From contig NZ_VLNV01000006.1 of NCBI RefSeq assembly GCF_009765215.1, positions 62,001 to 126,000 on the forward strand: a stretch of 64,000 nucleotides of DNA. Reading direction: 5' to 3'. Source of the DNA: Lysobacter prati (lineage in GTDB: Bacteria > Pseudomonadota > Gammaproteobacteria > Xanthomonadales > Xanthomonadaceae). Shown here in pieces: positions 50,274 to 58,224 of the stretch; positions within the stretch are counted from its first letter, which is position 1; every line of letters starts with the position of its first letter. The translations under genes and the position numbers were made by a program. The notes under the pieces were generated by a model. The model was not told the DNA's origin and searched no databases. It was given only the letters and a program-made list of their open reading frames with translations.

Positions 50274-50993
50274 TCAGTCCAGCCGGAAGTTGCTCAGGTC
50301 GATCGCGACGAACAGCAGATCGCGCGCCGGTTGCAGATCGGGGCCGCGCAGGTAGGCCCGCCGCCGACTCGGAAACTTCAGGCCGTCGACGTCCACGATG
50401 TCATGGACGTATTGCGCAGCGCCGAAACCACCGGCGACGTCGACACGGTAATCATGACGGCGCAGAAGGCAGTCCGGGCCGAAGTAGAAATCCTGCTCCG
50501 CGCTGTGGCTGGCGATGTGATCGGGAAAGCGAACGCGCAAGCCGCGCCATAGCTCCTTACCCTCCTTCCACGCGTCTATTTCCACGACCTCGAAGCCCGG
50601 CATGGCCATGAAGAAGGGCGTGGTCAAGTACGTCCACATCGCATAACCGTTGAAGTACGCGCGATGAAGCGGGTCCCAAGGCGAATTCATGGCGTGGCCG
50701 TTGAAAGACGCTCGTGGCTCCAGGCGCTCCTGGACGACCTCGCCCGCAGTGGTTTCGATGGCTACGCGGTTTGCGGTGAACGAACTGCGCCATTCCGGCT
50801 TTCCAAAGGGCGCAACCGATGCGTGCTCTTCATGGAGGGACGCCCACATGGTGCGAGGATTCGGATCCTGGATCAGGCCCTTCATCGCCCAGAGGCCACC
50901 ACCGGTCACGAGCGTGGCGGTGACGGAGCGGTGTTTCCGCCAACGAATCAGTCCGCCGTGGGCGTCAATGACATCGGACAGCAAGCTGTTCAT
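50274..50993 (-). CDS. Conserved protein of the 239-residue HGG family, intact copy 2
   Basis: 239 residues from ATG 50993 (AAGGAAA upstream), the same length as 35696-36415 and clearly homologous along its whole length (DAHGGLIRWRKHRSVTATLVTGGGLWAMKG at the start, ARDLLFVAIDLSNFRLD at the end). No signal peptide. Last gene of the minus-strand operon that starts at 57601. A decayed third copy is at 31350-31687. Function unknown; it always lies beside oxidoreductases and PAS/FixJ signalling genes here. Confidence 0.82.
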   Translation of the reverse strand: MNSLLSDVIDAHGGLIRWRKHRSVTATLVTGGGLWAMKGLIQDPNPRTMWASLHEEHASVAPFGKPEWRSSFTANRVAIETTAGEVVQERLEPRASFNGHAMNSPWDPLHRAYFNGYAMWTYLTTPFFMAMPGFEVVEIDAWKEGKELWRGLRVRFPDHIASHSAEQDFYFGPDCLLRRHDYRVDVAGGFGAAQYVHDIVDVDGLKFPSRRRAYLRGPDLQPARDLLFVAIDLSNFRLD

Positions 50994-51080
50994 GGGTATT
51001 TCCTTGTGCACGCAAATCCGTTCAGCCGGATCTTCATACTAGAGTTCCTTCGATCGAGGCAGAGCGTTCGACGCCGGCGC

Positions 51081-52142
51081 CTAAAGGCGGTCTGCGTCGA
51101 TGATCGCCTGCGCGAATGCGCGGGGATCTTCCTGGGGTGGGTTGTGACCAATGCCGCCGGTCAACAGGCGATGCTCGTACTTGCCTGTAAAGCGCGTGGC
51201 GTAACTGTCCGGCAGCGGATGCGGCGCGCCATTGGCATCACCCTCCAGCGTGATGGTGGGCACCGCGATCGACGGCAGCCGGGCAAGCTTTTGCTCCACC
51301 CCGTCGTACTTCGACTCGCCTTCGACCAGACCCAAACGCCACCGGTAATTGTGGATCACAATCTCGGCGTGATCGGGGTTTTCAAGTGCGGCCGCGCTGC
51401 GTTCAAAGGTGTCGTCATCGAAGTTCCACTGCGGAGATGCCGACTTCCAGATCAGCCGGGCGAAGTGGTGTCGATTCTTCGCATAGCCGGCACGGCCCCG
51501 TTCGGTGGCGAAATAGAACTGGTACCACCATTGCAACTCCGCCTCCGGCGCCAACGGCGTCTGCGCCGCCTTCTGGCTGCCAATGAGATAGCCGCTCACT
51601 GCGACCAGCGCCTTCACGCGCTCCGGCCACAGCGCAGCGACGATGTCGGCTGAACGCCCGCCCCAGTCGTAGCCCGCGATCACGGCCTTTGGGATGTCCA
51701 ACGCATCCATCAGCTGGATCACATCGTCCGCAAGCGCCGCCGGCTGGCCGTTGCGCAGCGTGTCCGCGGACAGGAAGCGGGTGGCACCATAACCACGCAG
51801 GTAGGGCACGATCACGCGGTAGCCCGCCGACGCCAGTATCGGTGCGACTTCGGCATAACTGTGGATGTCGTATGGCCAGCCGTGCAGAAGGATGACCGGC
51901 CGGCCCTTCTTCGGCCCCGTTTCCACGTACGCAACCTCCAGCACCCCGGCGCGCACCCGCTGTAACTGAGCGAACGGCGTGTTGTTCTCGATCGGTGCCG
52001 ACGTGCGCACGGCCTTCGCAGGAACGGCCTGCGCCCTTGCTGGACCGACGAGTCCCACCGGCACCACGGCAATGCCCAGCGCCCCGGCGCCGAGCAGGCG
52101 GCGGCGCTGCAGGTCTGTCGTTCCGCCATCAGTCTTGCTCAT
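51081..52142 (-). CDS. Tat-exported alpha/beta hydrolase (epoxide hydrolase/dehalogenase type)
   Basis: 353 residues from ATG 52142. Twin-arginine signal LQRRRLLGAGALGIAVVPVGLVGPARAQA. Alpha/beta hydrolase core: HGWPYDIHSYAEVAPILASAGYRVIVPYLRGYG, the nucleophile elbow VIAGYDWGGRSADIVAALWP with Asp as nucleophile, and GGIGHNPPQEDPRAFAQAI with the catalytic His. The Asp nucleophile points to an epoxide hydrolase or haloalkane dehalogenase rather than an esterase. Periplasmic. A member of the tyrosinase/amidohydrolase operon. Confidence 0.88.
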   Translation of the reverse strand: MSKTDGGTTDLQRRRLLGAGALGIAVVPVGLVGPARAQAVPAKAVRTSAPIENNTPFAQLQRVRAGVLEVAYVETGPKKGRPVILLHGWPYDIHSYAEVAPILASAGYRVIVPYLRGYGATRFLSADTLRNGQPAALADDVIQLMDALDIPKAVIAGYDWGGRSADIVAALWPERVKALVAVSGYLIGSQKAAQTPLAPEAELQWWYQFYFATERGRAGYAKNRHHFARLIWKSASPQWNFDDDTFERSAAALENPDHAEIVIHNYRWRLGLVEGESKYDGVEQKLARLPSIAVPTITLEGDANGAPHPLPDSYATRFTGKYEHRLLTGGIGHNPPQEDPRAFAQAIIDADRL

Positions 52143-52322
52143 GGAGAATCTCCGTGTCTGTGAACTCGAGTTGTCGTTTGCGCGGTGAAAACCGCTTGAC
52201 GCGAGCAGGTCCAATCGGATGCCCGGCCGCAGCTTCATGAAACCAGAGGTGTGCAGGCGCGGCTACTGCACGAAGGTATCGACTCAGGCTGTCTGCCTGA
52301 AATCCGGCGCCGCGAAAGGTCG

Positions 52323-53717
52323 TCAGAAGGACAGGGTGGTCTGGACTGCAAGGAACGTCGTGTCCTGCCCGTTGGCCCGCTCCAGCGGTCCTGCCGTGAA
52401 CAGGCGCGATACCCAGGTTTCGATCAGCATGTCCTTGCGGGCCGCCCACCGCATGCTCAGGCCGGCCTGCGAACCGAGGAAATGGCCCTGCCGATCCAGC
52501 GGCTGGACCACCAGCGGTGGCTGGTAGAAGCCGTCCTGGGTTTCGAGTCGCCAGTTCGCCTGCAGTTCCGCGGTGAGTGTCATCGTCGGCGTCGGCTTCC
52601 ATTCAACGTATGGCTGGAGGTTGCCCAGGTTGGCCATTGCGATCAGCGAACTCTGCATCAGGTAGGGCACTGCGCCATACATGGGTTGGAACGTCTCGAG
52701 CTTGCCGTCGTTGGCGTCGCTGTCTCCGGATGCTGCGTTGGCCTTCAATCCGAGTGACCACGACGAATCGTCTGCGGCTTGCCAGGAGACGTCGTTCTGC
52801 AGGGACCAGGCGCGCACCGACTGCGAACCGGTGTGCCCGCCCTGGAGGATAAGTTCGCTGGTCAGCGTGACGCGGTCGATCGTTCCGAACAGACGGCCGC
52901 CCAGGACACTGCGCCGCTCTTCTCCCATGCCGTTCTGGTAGCGCTGCTGTTCCCGTTCGAAACGAAGGGCGTAGGCATCGAAGCCAAGCCCATCGTCAGG
53001 CCGTTTGCGCGTGTAGTAGAGGCCTGCAACCAGCTCGTCATCGTTGCGGTGGTTGTTCCAACCCTCCGGGTCGATGGCGATCGGCCGGAGGTAGAGGGCT
53101 TCGAGTGTTCCGCCGGCAACGGGAATCCCGGCCCGGAATCCGTCGAAGGTTTGCCGGATGTTGGGAGACTGCCGCAGGGAGATCAAACGCGCATTCCCGT
53201 ACTGCGCTTCCTGCCGACCGACTCGCGCGAACGTGCCGTGGTCGCCGCGCCATTCCAGGAAGCCCTGCTGCAGATCACCGTGATCGACGTCCGTTGGCGC
53301 CGGCCCGCCCTTGCGACCGTCGCTGTCCCAGTAGCCGATCTGTGCGAACAACCGCCAGTTGTCGCCAAACCGCGCATCCACGTGCGCGAGGCCACGGAAA
53401 GTGGTGTAGCTGTCGTCGACGCCGCCGCGCAGACCGGCGCGGACGGGGTTGGTCTGCTCGAAGCGCACGCGTGCCTCACCGCCCACCGACACCCTGGCCG
53501 AGCCGACGGGCATGTTCTTGAGGTGGAACCACCATGGATCGGCGTCCGTCGGTTCACGCACGCAGAACTCTTCTTCGTAACGCAGCGTCTTGAAGGCCAG
53601 GCCCGGCTCGGCAGGGTCAATGCATTCAGCGCCTTCCGCCAACGCAGCTCCTGCGAAGGTCAGGGCCGCCAATGCCAGGCCCAGACGGGCGAGACACCGT
53701 GCGCTATGCCACTTCAT
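52323..53717 (-). CDS. Alginate-export (AlgE-like) outer-membrane porin
   Basis: 464 residues from ATG 53717, with a signal peptide (ARLGLALAALTFAGAALA) and a beta-barrel with repeated short strands; the family marker region VSVGGEARVRFEQTNPV...YTTFRGLAHVDARFGDNWRLFAQIGYWDSDG is typical of the alginate_exp domain. The terminal residues ...TFLAVQTTLSF fit an outer-membrane assembly signal. It overlaps the tyrosinase gene end by 14 bases. Such porins near degradation genes often import small aromatic or phenolic compounds. Confidence 0.85.
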   Translation of the reverse strand: MKWHSARCLARLGLALAALTFAGAALAEGAECIDPAEPGLAFKTLRYEEEFCVREPTDADPWWFHLKNMPVGSARVSVGGEARVRFEQTNPVRAGLRGGVDDSYTTFRGLAHVDARFGDNWRLFAQIGYWDSDGRKGGPAPTDVDHGDLQQGFLEWRGDHGTFARVGRQEAQYGNARLISLRQSPNIRQTFDGFRAGIPVAGGTLEALYLRPIAIDPEGWNNHRNDDELVAGLYYTRKRPDDGLGFDAYALRFEREQQRYQNGMGEERRSVLGGRLFGTIDRVTLTSELILQGGHTGSQSVRAWSLQNDVSWQAADDSSWSLGLKANAASGDSDANDGKLETFQPMYGAVPYLMQSSLIAMANLGNLQPYVEWKPTPTMTLTAELQANWRLETQDGFYQPPLVVQPLDRQGHFLGSQAGLSMRWAARKDMLIETWVSRLFTAGPLERANGQDTTFLAVQTTLSF

Positions 53718-55050
53718 GCGCCAGTTCCGCCTTGGCAAGCGGGATGGGTGCCTCGGGAATCGCGCGGCCCTTGAGCGGCACGCCCACGATGACCGCTTCC
53801 ACGCTGGCGAAATGGTTGACCTTCTCGCGAACCGTTTCGGGCAGGGCAAGCTGCATCACCACGTTACGATCGAGGCCCGGGGCGCCGCCGCGCTGGACGG
53901 GCAGGATCGTGAAGGTGCCAACGTACGGGGCATTCCCCGGGTTGGTCCGGTCGCGCAGGAACACCCGGCAGCACAGTGGATGAAGCGGCACGTTTGCGCG
54001 CTCGAATCGAAGGATCCTGGGCTTCCGGCCGGAGTACTTCAAGGCGCCGGCGACGGCAAGCGTCACTCCCGTGCCATCTTTCAAAAGGGGATCAGGCAGC
54101 TGGCGGGGCTGGACGGTGTAGTCGTCGTAGACATAGCCGAGCCTGCGCGTGTCGAGCATGTCCTTCACCGCGACAATCTCGCGCTGTCCCTTTTCGTTGA
54201 CGAGGCTGTAGCTCCGTTGCAGCCATGCGTCGTGCTGGGGTTCGGCGGCAAGCCCGTGGGTCTTGCGCCACATCTCCCAGATACGGTCGACATTGTTGTG
54301 GTGCGCGGTGAACAGGCTCTCGAACCCCGCTGTCGCGAAGTTGCCCATGTTGCCGCCGACCCAGTTATGGACGTTGTTGTGGAACCCCTGCTCGAGGTTG
54401 CCCTCGATCATGTCGCCACTGGGGTTGTCGTACGGATAGCCGCCGAAGGCGTAGTACGAGTCCAGCGACAGCGCGCCTTCGACGTCGAGGAAATCGTCCG
54501 GGATGACGTCATCCGCACCCATCTGGCGCGTCGCGTCATGGAGCGGGTTGTCCTTGCCCCAGTACGGCGCCGGAATGCGGCGATGGCGCGTCGAATCCCA
54601 GTACGGCAGGGCGAACTGCGGCTCTTTGACCGCTTCTCGCATGACGCGCTCCACGGACCAGCAGAAGGCGCGATGCCAGGTCAGGAAGTCCCAGCCCCAG
54701 TGGATCTGCAAGTCGGGGCGGATGGACGAGCAGTACAACGCATGCTGGACTGCCAGCGCATCCCAGCCGGTGGGGTCGAGCGGATCGCGCCGGCTGCGCT
54801 CACGCAGGATGCCAACGCCGTCCTTGAACAGCTTCACATAGGGGTCGTCGGGGGCCAGTGCACCGATGCTGCGTCGCACTGGCGTGCCGGCGGGCAACGA
54901 CGTCGCCGAGACCCACCGCGAACCAGCCAGCGAGCCCAGCGCCATCGCCGGCACCGCCACCGCCGCGCCGAGCAGCAGGCGGCGCCGTAATGCGTTCGGC
55001 GGATCGGTGGCCAGCGCTGGGGCAGGCACGATCCTGTCTCGGAAAGTCAT
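53704..55050 (-). CDS. Tyrosinase/polyphenol oxidase, Tat-exported
   Basis: 448 residues with a Tat signal (ALRRRLLLGAAVAVPAMALGS). Binuclear type 3 copper site: CuA histidines His103 (VQHALYC), His117 (IHWGWDF) and His126 (TWHRAFCWSVE); CuB histidines His224, His228 (GFHNNVHNWVGG) and one of His250/His251 (TAHHNNVDRIWEMW). The layout with a long C-terminal beta domain containing PLCCRVFLRDRTN resembles plant-type polyphenol oxidases (KFDV-like domain). It hydroxylates phenols and oxidises catechols to quinones in the periplasm. One base separates it from the amidohydrolase gene upstream. Confidence 0.92.
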   Translation of the reverse strand: MTFRDRIVPAPALATDPPNALRRRLLLGAAVAVPAMALGSLAGSRWVSATSLPAGTPVRRSIGALAPDDPYVKLFKDGVGILRERSRRDPLDPTGWDALAVQHALYCSSIRPDLQIHWGWDFLTWHRAFCWSVERVMREAVKEPQFALPYWDSTRHRRIPAPYWGKDNPLHDATRQMGADDVIPDDFLDVEGALSLDSYYAFGGYPYDNPSGDMIEGNLEQGFHNNVHNWVGGNMGNFATAGFESLFTAHHNNVDRIWEMWRKTHGLAAEPQHDAWLQRSYSLVNEKGQREIVAVKDMLDTRRLGYVYDDYTVQPRQLPDPLLKDGTGVTLAVAGALKYSGRKPRILRFERANVPLHPLCCRVFLRDRTNPGNAPYVGTFTILPVQRGGAPGLDRNVVMQLALPETVREKVNHFASVEAVIVGVPLKGRAIPEAPIPLAKAELAHEVA

Positions 55051-55051
55051 T

Positions 55052-56866
55052 TCACCGCTCCGGGTTGTAGAAGCCGCCGAAGGTCCGCACGGGCGACCAT
55101 TCGGGCAGGATCGGCTCGAGCTGGGGCACCAGTGTCCGGTAGGGGCCCGCGGCGTAGACGAGGTTGCCGCCCGTCACCGTGAGGACCGACTCGATATGGC
55201 GGATGCGCTCTTCGGGAACGGTGAAGTAGTCGTCGCTCAGCAACGCCATATCGGCGTACTGGCCCGGGGCGAGGCGCCCTTTGACCTTTTCTTCGCCGCT
55301 GAACCAGGCGCTGCCAACGGTGTACAGCTCAAGCGCCTTGGCGCGGTCGAGGCGATTTTCCTTCGCCAGCAGCTGCGTCCCGCCCACGCTCTTGCCGGAG
55401 ACCAGCCAGTACAGCGACAGCCACGGGTTGTAGCTCGAAACCCGGGTTCCGTCGGTGCCTGCGCCGACCGGGATGCCGGCCGCGAGAAGCGCCGCGATCG
55501 GCGGTGCATGCGAGGCGGCTTCTGCACCGTAGCGGGATACAAAGTCCTCGCCTCCGAACGCCATGCGGTTCTGGATCATCACACCGCCGCCGAGCGCCTT
55601 GATGCGGGCGATCTGTGCGGGTTTGACGGTTTCGACGTGATCGAGGGCCCAGCGCAGATCGGTGAACCCCGGCCGGCCGGCGGACTTTTCCTCGCGATCG
55701 ACGGTTTCAAGCACCGACACGATTCTGTCGACCGTCTCGTCATAGGTGGCATGGATGCGGATCGGCCAGCGGTTCTGGACCAGCGGGCGCACCGCGGCCG
55801 TCAGCTCCTCGCGCCATTTCGGGTTGTCGTCGAGGTCCGGGCGCGGTGCACGGAAGTTCTCGAAGTCACCGGCTGACCAGACAAGGTTTTCGCCTGCCCC
55901 TTCGAGCTCGAAGCCATCCTCGTGGTGGGCGTCGGAGTTCGTGCCGGGATGCTCGCTAGCGATCCATGCCTCGTAGTCCTTCAGTTCCTGTCCGGGCTTC
56001 TGCGCGAACAGGTAGTAGGAGATGCGCAGCGGCAGGCCCTCGCCGCGAGCCAGGTCAGTGGTCGCGGAATAGTTGTCGGGATAGCTGTGGCCGCCGCCGC
56101 CGGCATCGATCGCGGAGGTCAGGCCAAAACGATTGAGCTCGCGATAGAAATGTCTGGCGGACGATGCCTGTGCATCGGCCGGAAGCTCGCCCAGGCGGCC
56201 CACGGCCTGGTAAAGGATCGTCGGTCGCGGCGTAGCGAGGATGCGCCCCGTCGGTTGCCCGGAGGCGTCCTTCTCGATCGTCCCGCCCTCGGGAGGCTGG
56301 GTCTGCGCGGTGATGCCGGCGACCTCGAGCCCCTTCTTGTTATACAGCCCCGAGCTGTACAGGTGCAGGACGAAAACAGGTGTGTCAGGCGCCGCCTTCG
56401 TCAGCTCCTCGGGAGTCGGCATGCGCTTCTCGGCGAACTGGTAGGGGGACCAGCCACCCACCACGCGCACCCAGCTGCCCTTGGGGGTCGTTGCAGCGGC
56501 CTGGCGGACCATCTCCAACGCCTGCTTCAGCGTCGGCACGCCGTCCCAACGCAGTTCGGCGGCGTAGTAGCGTGCTTCGCGCGTCGGGTGCAGATGCGAG
56601 TCGTCGAGACCGGGAATCAGTCGCCGTCCCTTGGCATCGACGACCCTGGTGTCCGGTCCCTGCAACGCCAGCATCGCCTTGTCGGTGCCGACGTCGAGTA
56701 TTCGTTCGCCCTTGACCGCGACGGCGGACGCATTCGGGCTACCGGCAGCCTGCGTGGTTACCTTGGCATTGAGAATGATGAGGTCGGCAACGTCCCTCGC
56801 TGTCGCCGCGCCGGAACTGGCGAGGAGCAGGAGCAGGGCAGCGCTCTTTCCGAAGTGTGTGTTCAT
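55052..56866 (-). CDS. Secreted YtcJ-type amidohydrolase
   Basis: 604 residues from ATG 56866 with GGGAGGAA upstream. Signal peptide SAALLLLLASSGAATA, then the amidohydrolase fold: DLIILNAKVTTQ, RLIPGLDDSHLHPTREA (HxH metal motif), WALDHVETVKPAQIARIKALGGGVMIQNRM, VGAGTDGTRVSSYNPWLSLYWL. It is closely related to 58225-60081, which is cytosolic and divergently transcribed. YtcJ-like enzymes hydrolyse amide or imide bonds; the substrate is unknown. Second gene of the 57.6 to 50.3 kb operon. Confidence 0.9.
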   Translation of the reverse strand: MNTHFGKSAALLLLLASSGAATARDVADLIILNAKVTTQAAGSPNASAVAVKGERILDVGTDKAMLALQGPDTRVVDAKGRRLIPGLDDSHLHPTREARYYAAELRWDGVPTLKQALEMVRQAAATTPKGSWVRVVGGWSPYQFAEKRMPTPEELTKAAPDTPVFVLHLYSSGLYNKKGLEVAGITAQTQPPEGGTIEKDASGQPTGRILATPRPTILYQAVGRLGELPADAQASSARHFYRELNRFGLTSAIDAGGGGHSYPDNYSATTDLARGEGLPLRISYYLFAQKPGQELKDYEAWIASEHPGTNSDAHHEDGFELEGAGENLVWSAGDFENFRAPRPDLDDNPKWREELTAAVRPLVQNRWPIRIHATYDETVDRIVSVLETVDREEKSAGRPGFTDLRWALDHVETVKPAQIARIKALGGGVMIQNRMAFGGEDFVSRYGAEAASHAPPIAALLAAGIPVGAGTDGTRVSSYNPWLSLYWLVSGKSVGGTQLLAKENRLDRAKALELYTVGSAWFSGEEKVKGRLAPGQYADMALLSDDYFTVPEERIRHIESVLTVTGGNLVYAAGPYRTLVPQLEPILPEWSPVRTFGGFYNPER

Positions 56867-56938
56867 GACAGATTCCTCCCGCGGGTCACTGGGAAAGCGC
56901 AACGGCGGCACTCGCCGTTGCGCCTTGCAGCGCGCCGA

Positions 56939-57601
56939 CTATTTGCCAGCGGCGACCTGCTGGGCCTTGATGTAGCTCTCGATCACGGCACCGTAGTTGG
57001 GGGCTGCCATGACGTAGAGCGCTGCCATCTCGGCATTGATCGGACGATTCCAGTGACGCTGCACTTCGCAGATCACCGCGTTGGTGCTGGTGGGGATCAC
57101 GCCAGCCTGGGCGAGGCGTGCCATGGTGATGCGTGATGCGAATTCGCTCGGGTCGCCCGACGCGTCCAGCACGGTGTAGACCTTGTAGCCGGCCGCCTTG
57201 GCGTCCAGGGCAGGGAAGGCCACGCAGACGCTGGTCCAGACCCCGGCGATGATCAAGGTCTTGCGTCCGAGGCCTTCGATCGTCTTGACAAATAGGGGGT
57301 TGTCCCAGGCGTTGATCTCGCCGGTGCGGGGAACGAACGTCGCATGCGGCGCCGCCTGGTGGATCTCCGGCATCAACGGGCCGTTCGGACCGTCCGGAAC
57401 GGAGGCGGAAGTCACGACAGGAATGTCGAGCAGGGCGGCAAGCTTTGCCAGCGCCGTGACGTTGGCGCGCAGTTCCGCGAGCGGGACGTCCTTTACCGTC
57501 TGGAACAGCCCGGACTGATGATCGAGAAGGACCAGCACCGCATCGGAAGCATCGAACATGCCGGGGCTGCTGGGGGTCTTGTAGTTTTCAATGGTGCTCA
57601 T
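56939..57601 (-). CDS. Isochorismatase-like cysteine hydrolase (YcaC type)
   Basis: 220 residues from ATG 57601 with AGGAG upstream. Catalytic Asp in AVLVLLDHQSGLFQTV, cis-peptide region and nucleophilic Cys in TLIIAGVWTSVCVAFPAL. The pattern DNPLFVKTIEGLGRKTLIIAG and VYTVLDASGDPSEFASRITMARLAQAGV is typical of YcaC-like hydrolases. It probably hydrolyses an amide or related bond in the cytoplasm. First gene of the minus-strand operon; the shared motif lies 90 bases upstream. Confidence 0.9.
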   Translation of the reverse strand: MSTIENYKTPSSPGMFDASDAVLVLLDHQSGLFQTVKDVPLAELRANVTALAKLAALLDIPVVTSASVPDGPNGPLMPEIHQAAPHATFVPRTGEINAWDNPLFVKTIEGLGRKTLIIAGVWTSVCVAFPALDAKAAGYKVYTVLDASGDPSEFASRITMARLAQAGVIPTSTNAVICEVQRHWNRPINAEMAALYVMAAPNYGAVIESYIKAQQVAAGK

Positions 57602-57690
57602 GGGGACTCCTGGGTTGGATTGCGAACGGCAACATCGGCGGGGGCCAGTATTGACGTGCGACTCATGAAGCCTTCGCGGTGGAACGAAGT

Positions 57691-57708
57691 CGATTGCACG
57701 TTGGTATC
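57691..57708 (-). promoter_or_regulatory. Shared 18-bp motif, site f
   Basis: On the minus strand GATACCAACGTGCAATCG, 90 bases upstream of the hydrolase start and facing it. It differs from site g at one base. Confidence 0.7.
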
Positions 57709-57799
57709 GGATTCGCCAACTGGTTCTACGCTGTCCGAAGGCCCGTCCGGTCAGCTCGCCCTTCTGCACAGTTTTCGCCGATTGCTTGCAGAGACTGAC

Positions 57800-57839
57800 A
57801 ACGCACACCTTCGTATCGGTCGATACCAAGGTGCAATCG
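57800..57839. promoter_or_regulatory. Shared motif, site g, with inverted partner
   Basis: GATACCAAGGTGCAATCG (57822-57839, plus strand) lies 66 bases upstream of the XapX gene. Its mirror CACCTTCGTATCG (57806-57818) forms, with CGATACCAAGGTG, a 13-bp inverted repeat (12 of 13 paired) with a 2-nt centre. This looks like a dimer site. The rest of 57602-57905 holds only these motifs. Confidence 0.7.
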
Positions 57840-57905
57840 CTCGGCTGTCAGGCGTCTGCTCTGATACCGCCCAACGTCCACCCGGGACGCACGCCGAGGT
57901 TCGCC

Positions 57906-58181
57906 ATGAAGCCCTATCTGCTGTCGCTCGCCGCCGGATTGCTGGTGGGAATCGTTTATGCACTGCTCAACGTGCGCTCGCCGGCGCCGCCGGTGATCGC
58001 GCTGGTCGGATTGCTCGGCATCCTGCTCGGCGAGCAGATTCCACCGCTGGTGAAGAACTTCCTCAAGCCGGAAGCGCGCTCGGCGGCATGGGTCGAGGAT
58101 CAGGTCAAACCGCACATGTTCGGGGAACTTCCCCAGTGCAAGTCACCGGACGATCCGCCCCGCGATCGCCCGGTGTCGTGA
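57906..58181 (+). CDS. XapX-domain small membrane protein
   Basis: 91 residues from ATG 57906: MKPYLLSLAAGLLVGIVYALLNVRSPAPPVIALVGLLGILLGEQI is the XapX/DUF1427 signature with two membrane segments, followed by a cytoplasmic tail with KPHMFGELPQC. XapX proteins are encoded next to amidohydrolases and isochorismatase-like hydrolases in many proteobacteria; their role is not known to me. It begins a plus-strand operon with the amidohydrolase, DoxX and MFS genes. Confidence 0.9.
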   Translation: MKPYLLSLAAGLLVGIVYALLNVRSPAPPVIALVGLLGILLGEQIPPLVKNFLKPEARSAAWVEDQVKPHMFGELPQCKSPDDPPRDRPVS

Positions 58182-58224
58182 CCCGCGACGCGACTTTCGA
58201 ATTGCCTCTTCTGGAGTTACCGCA

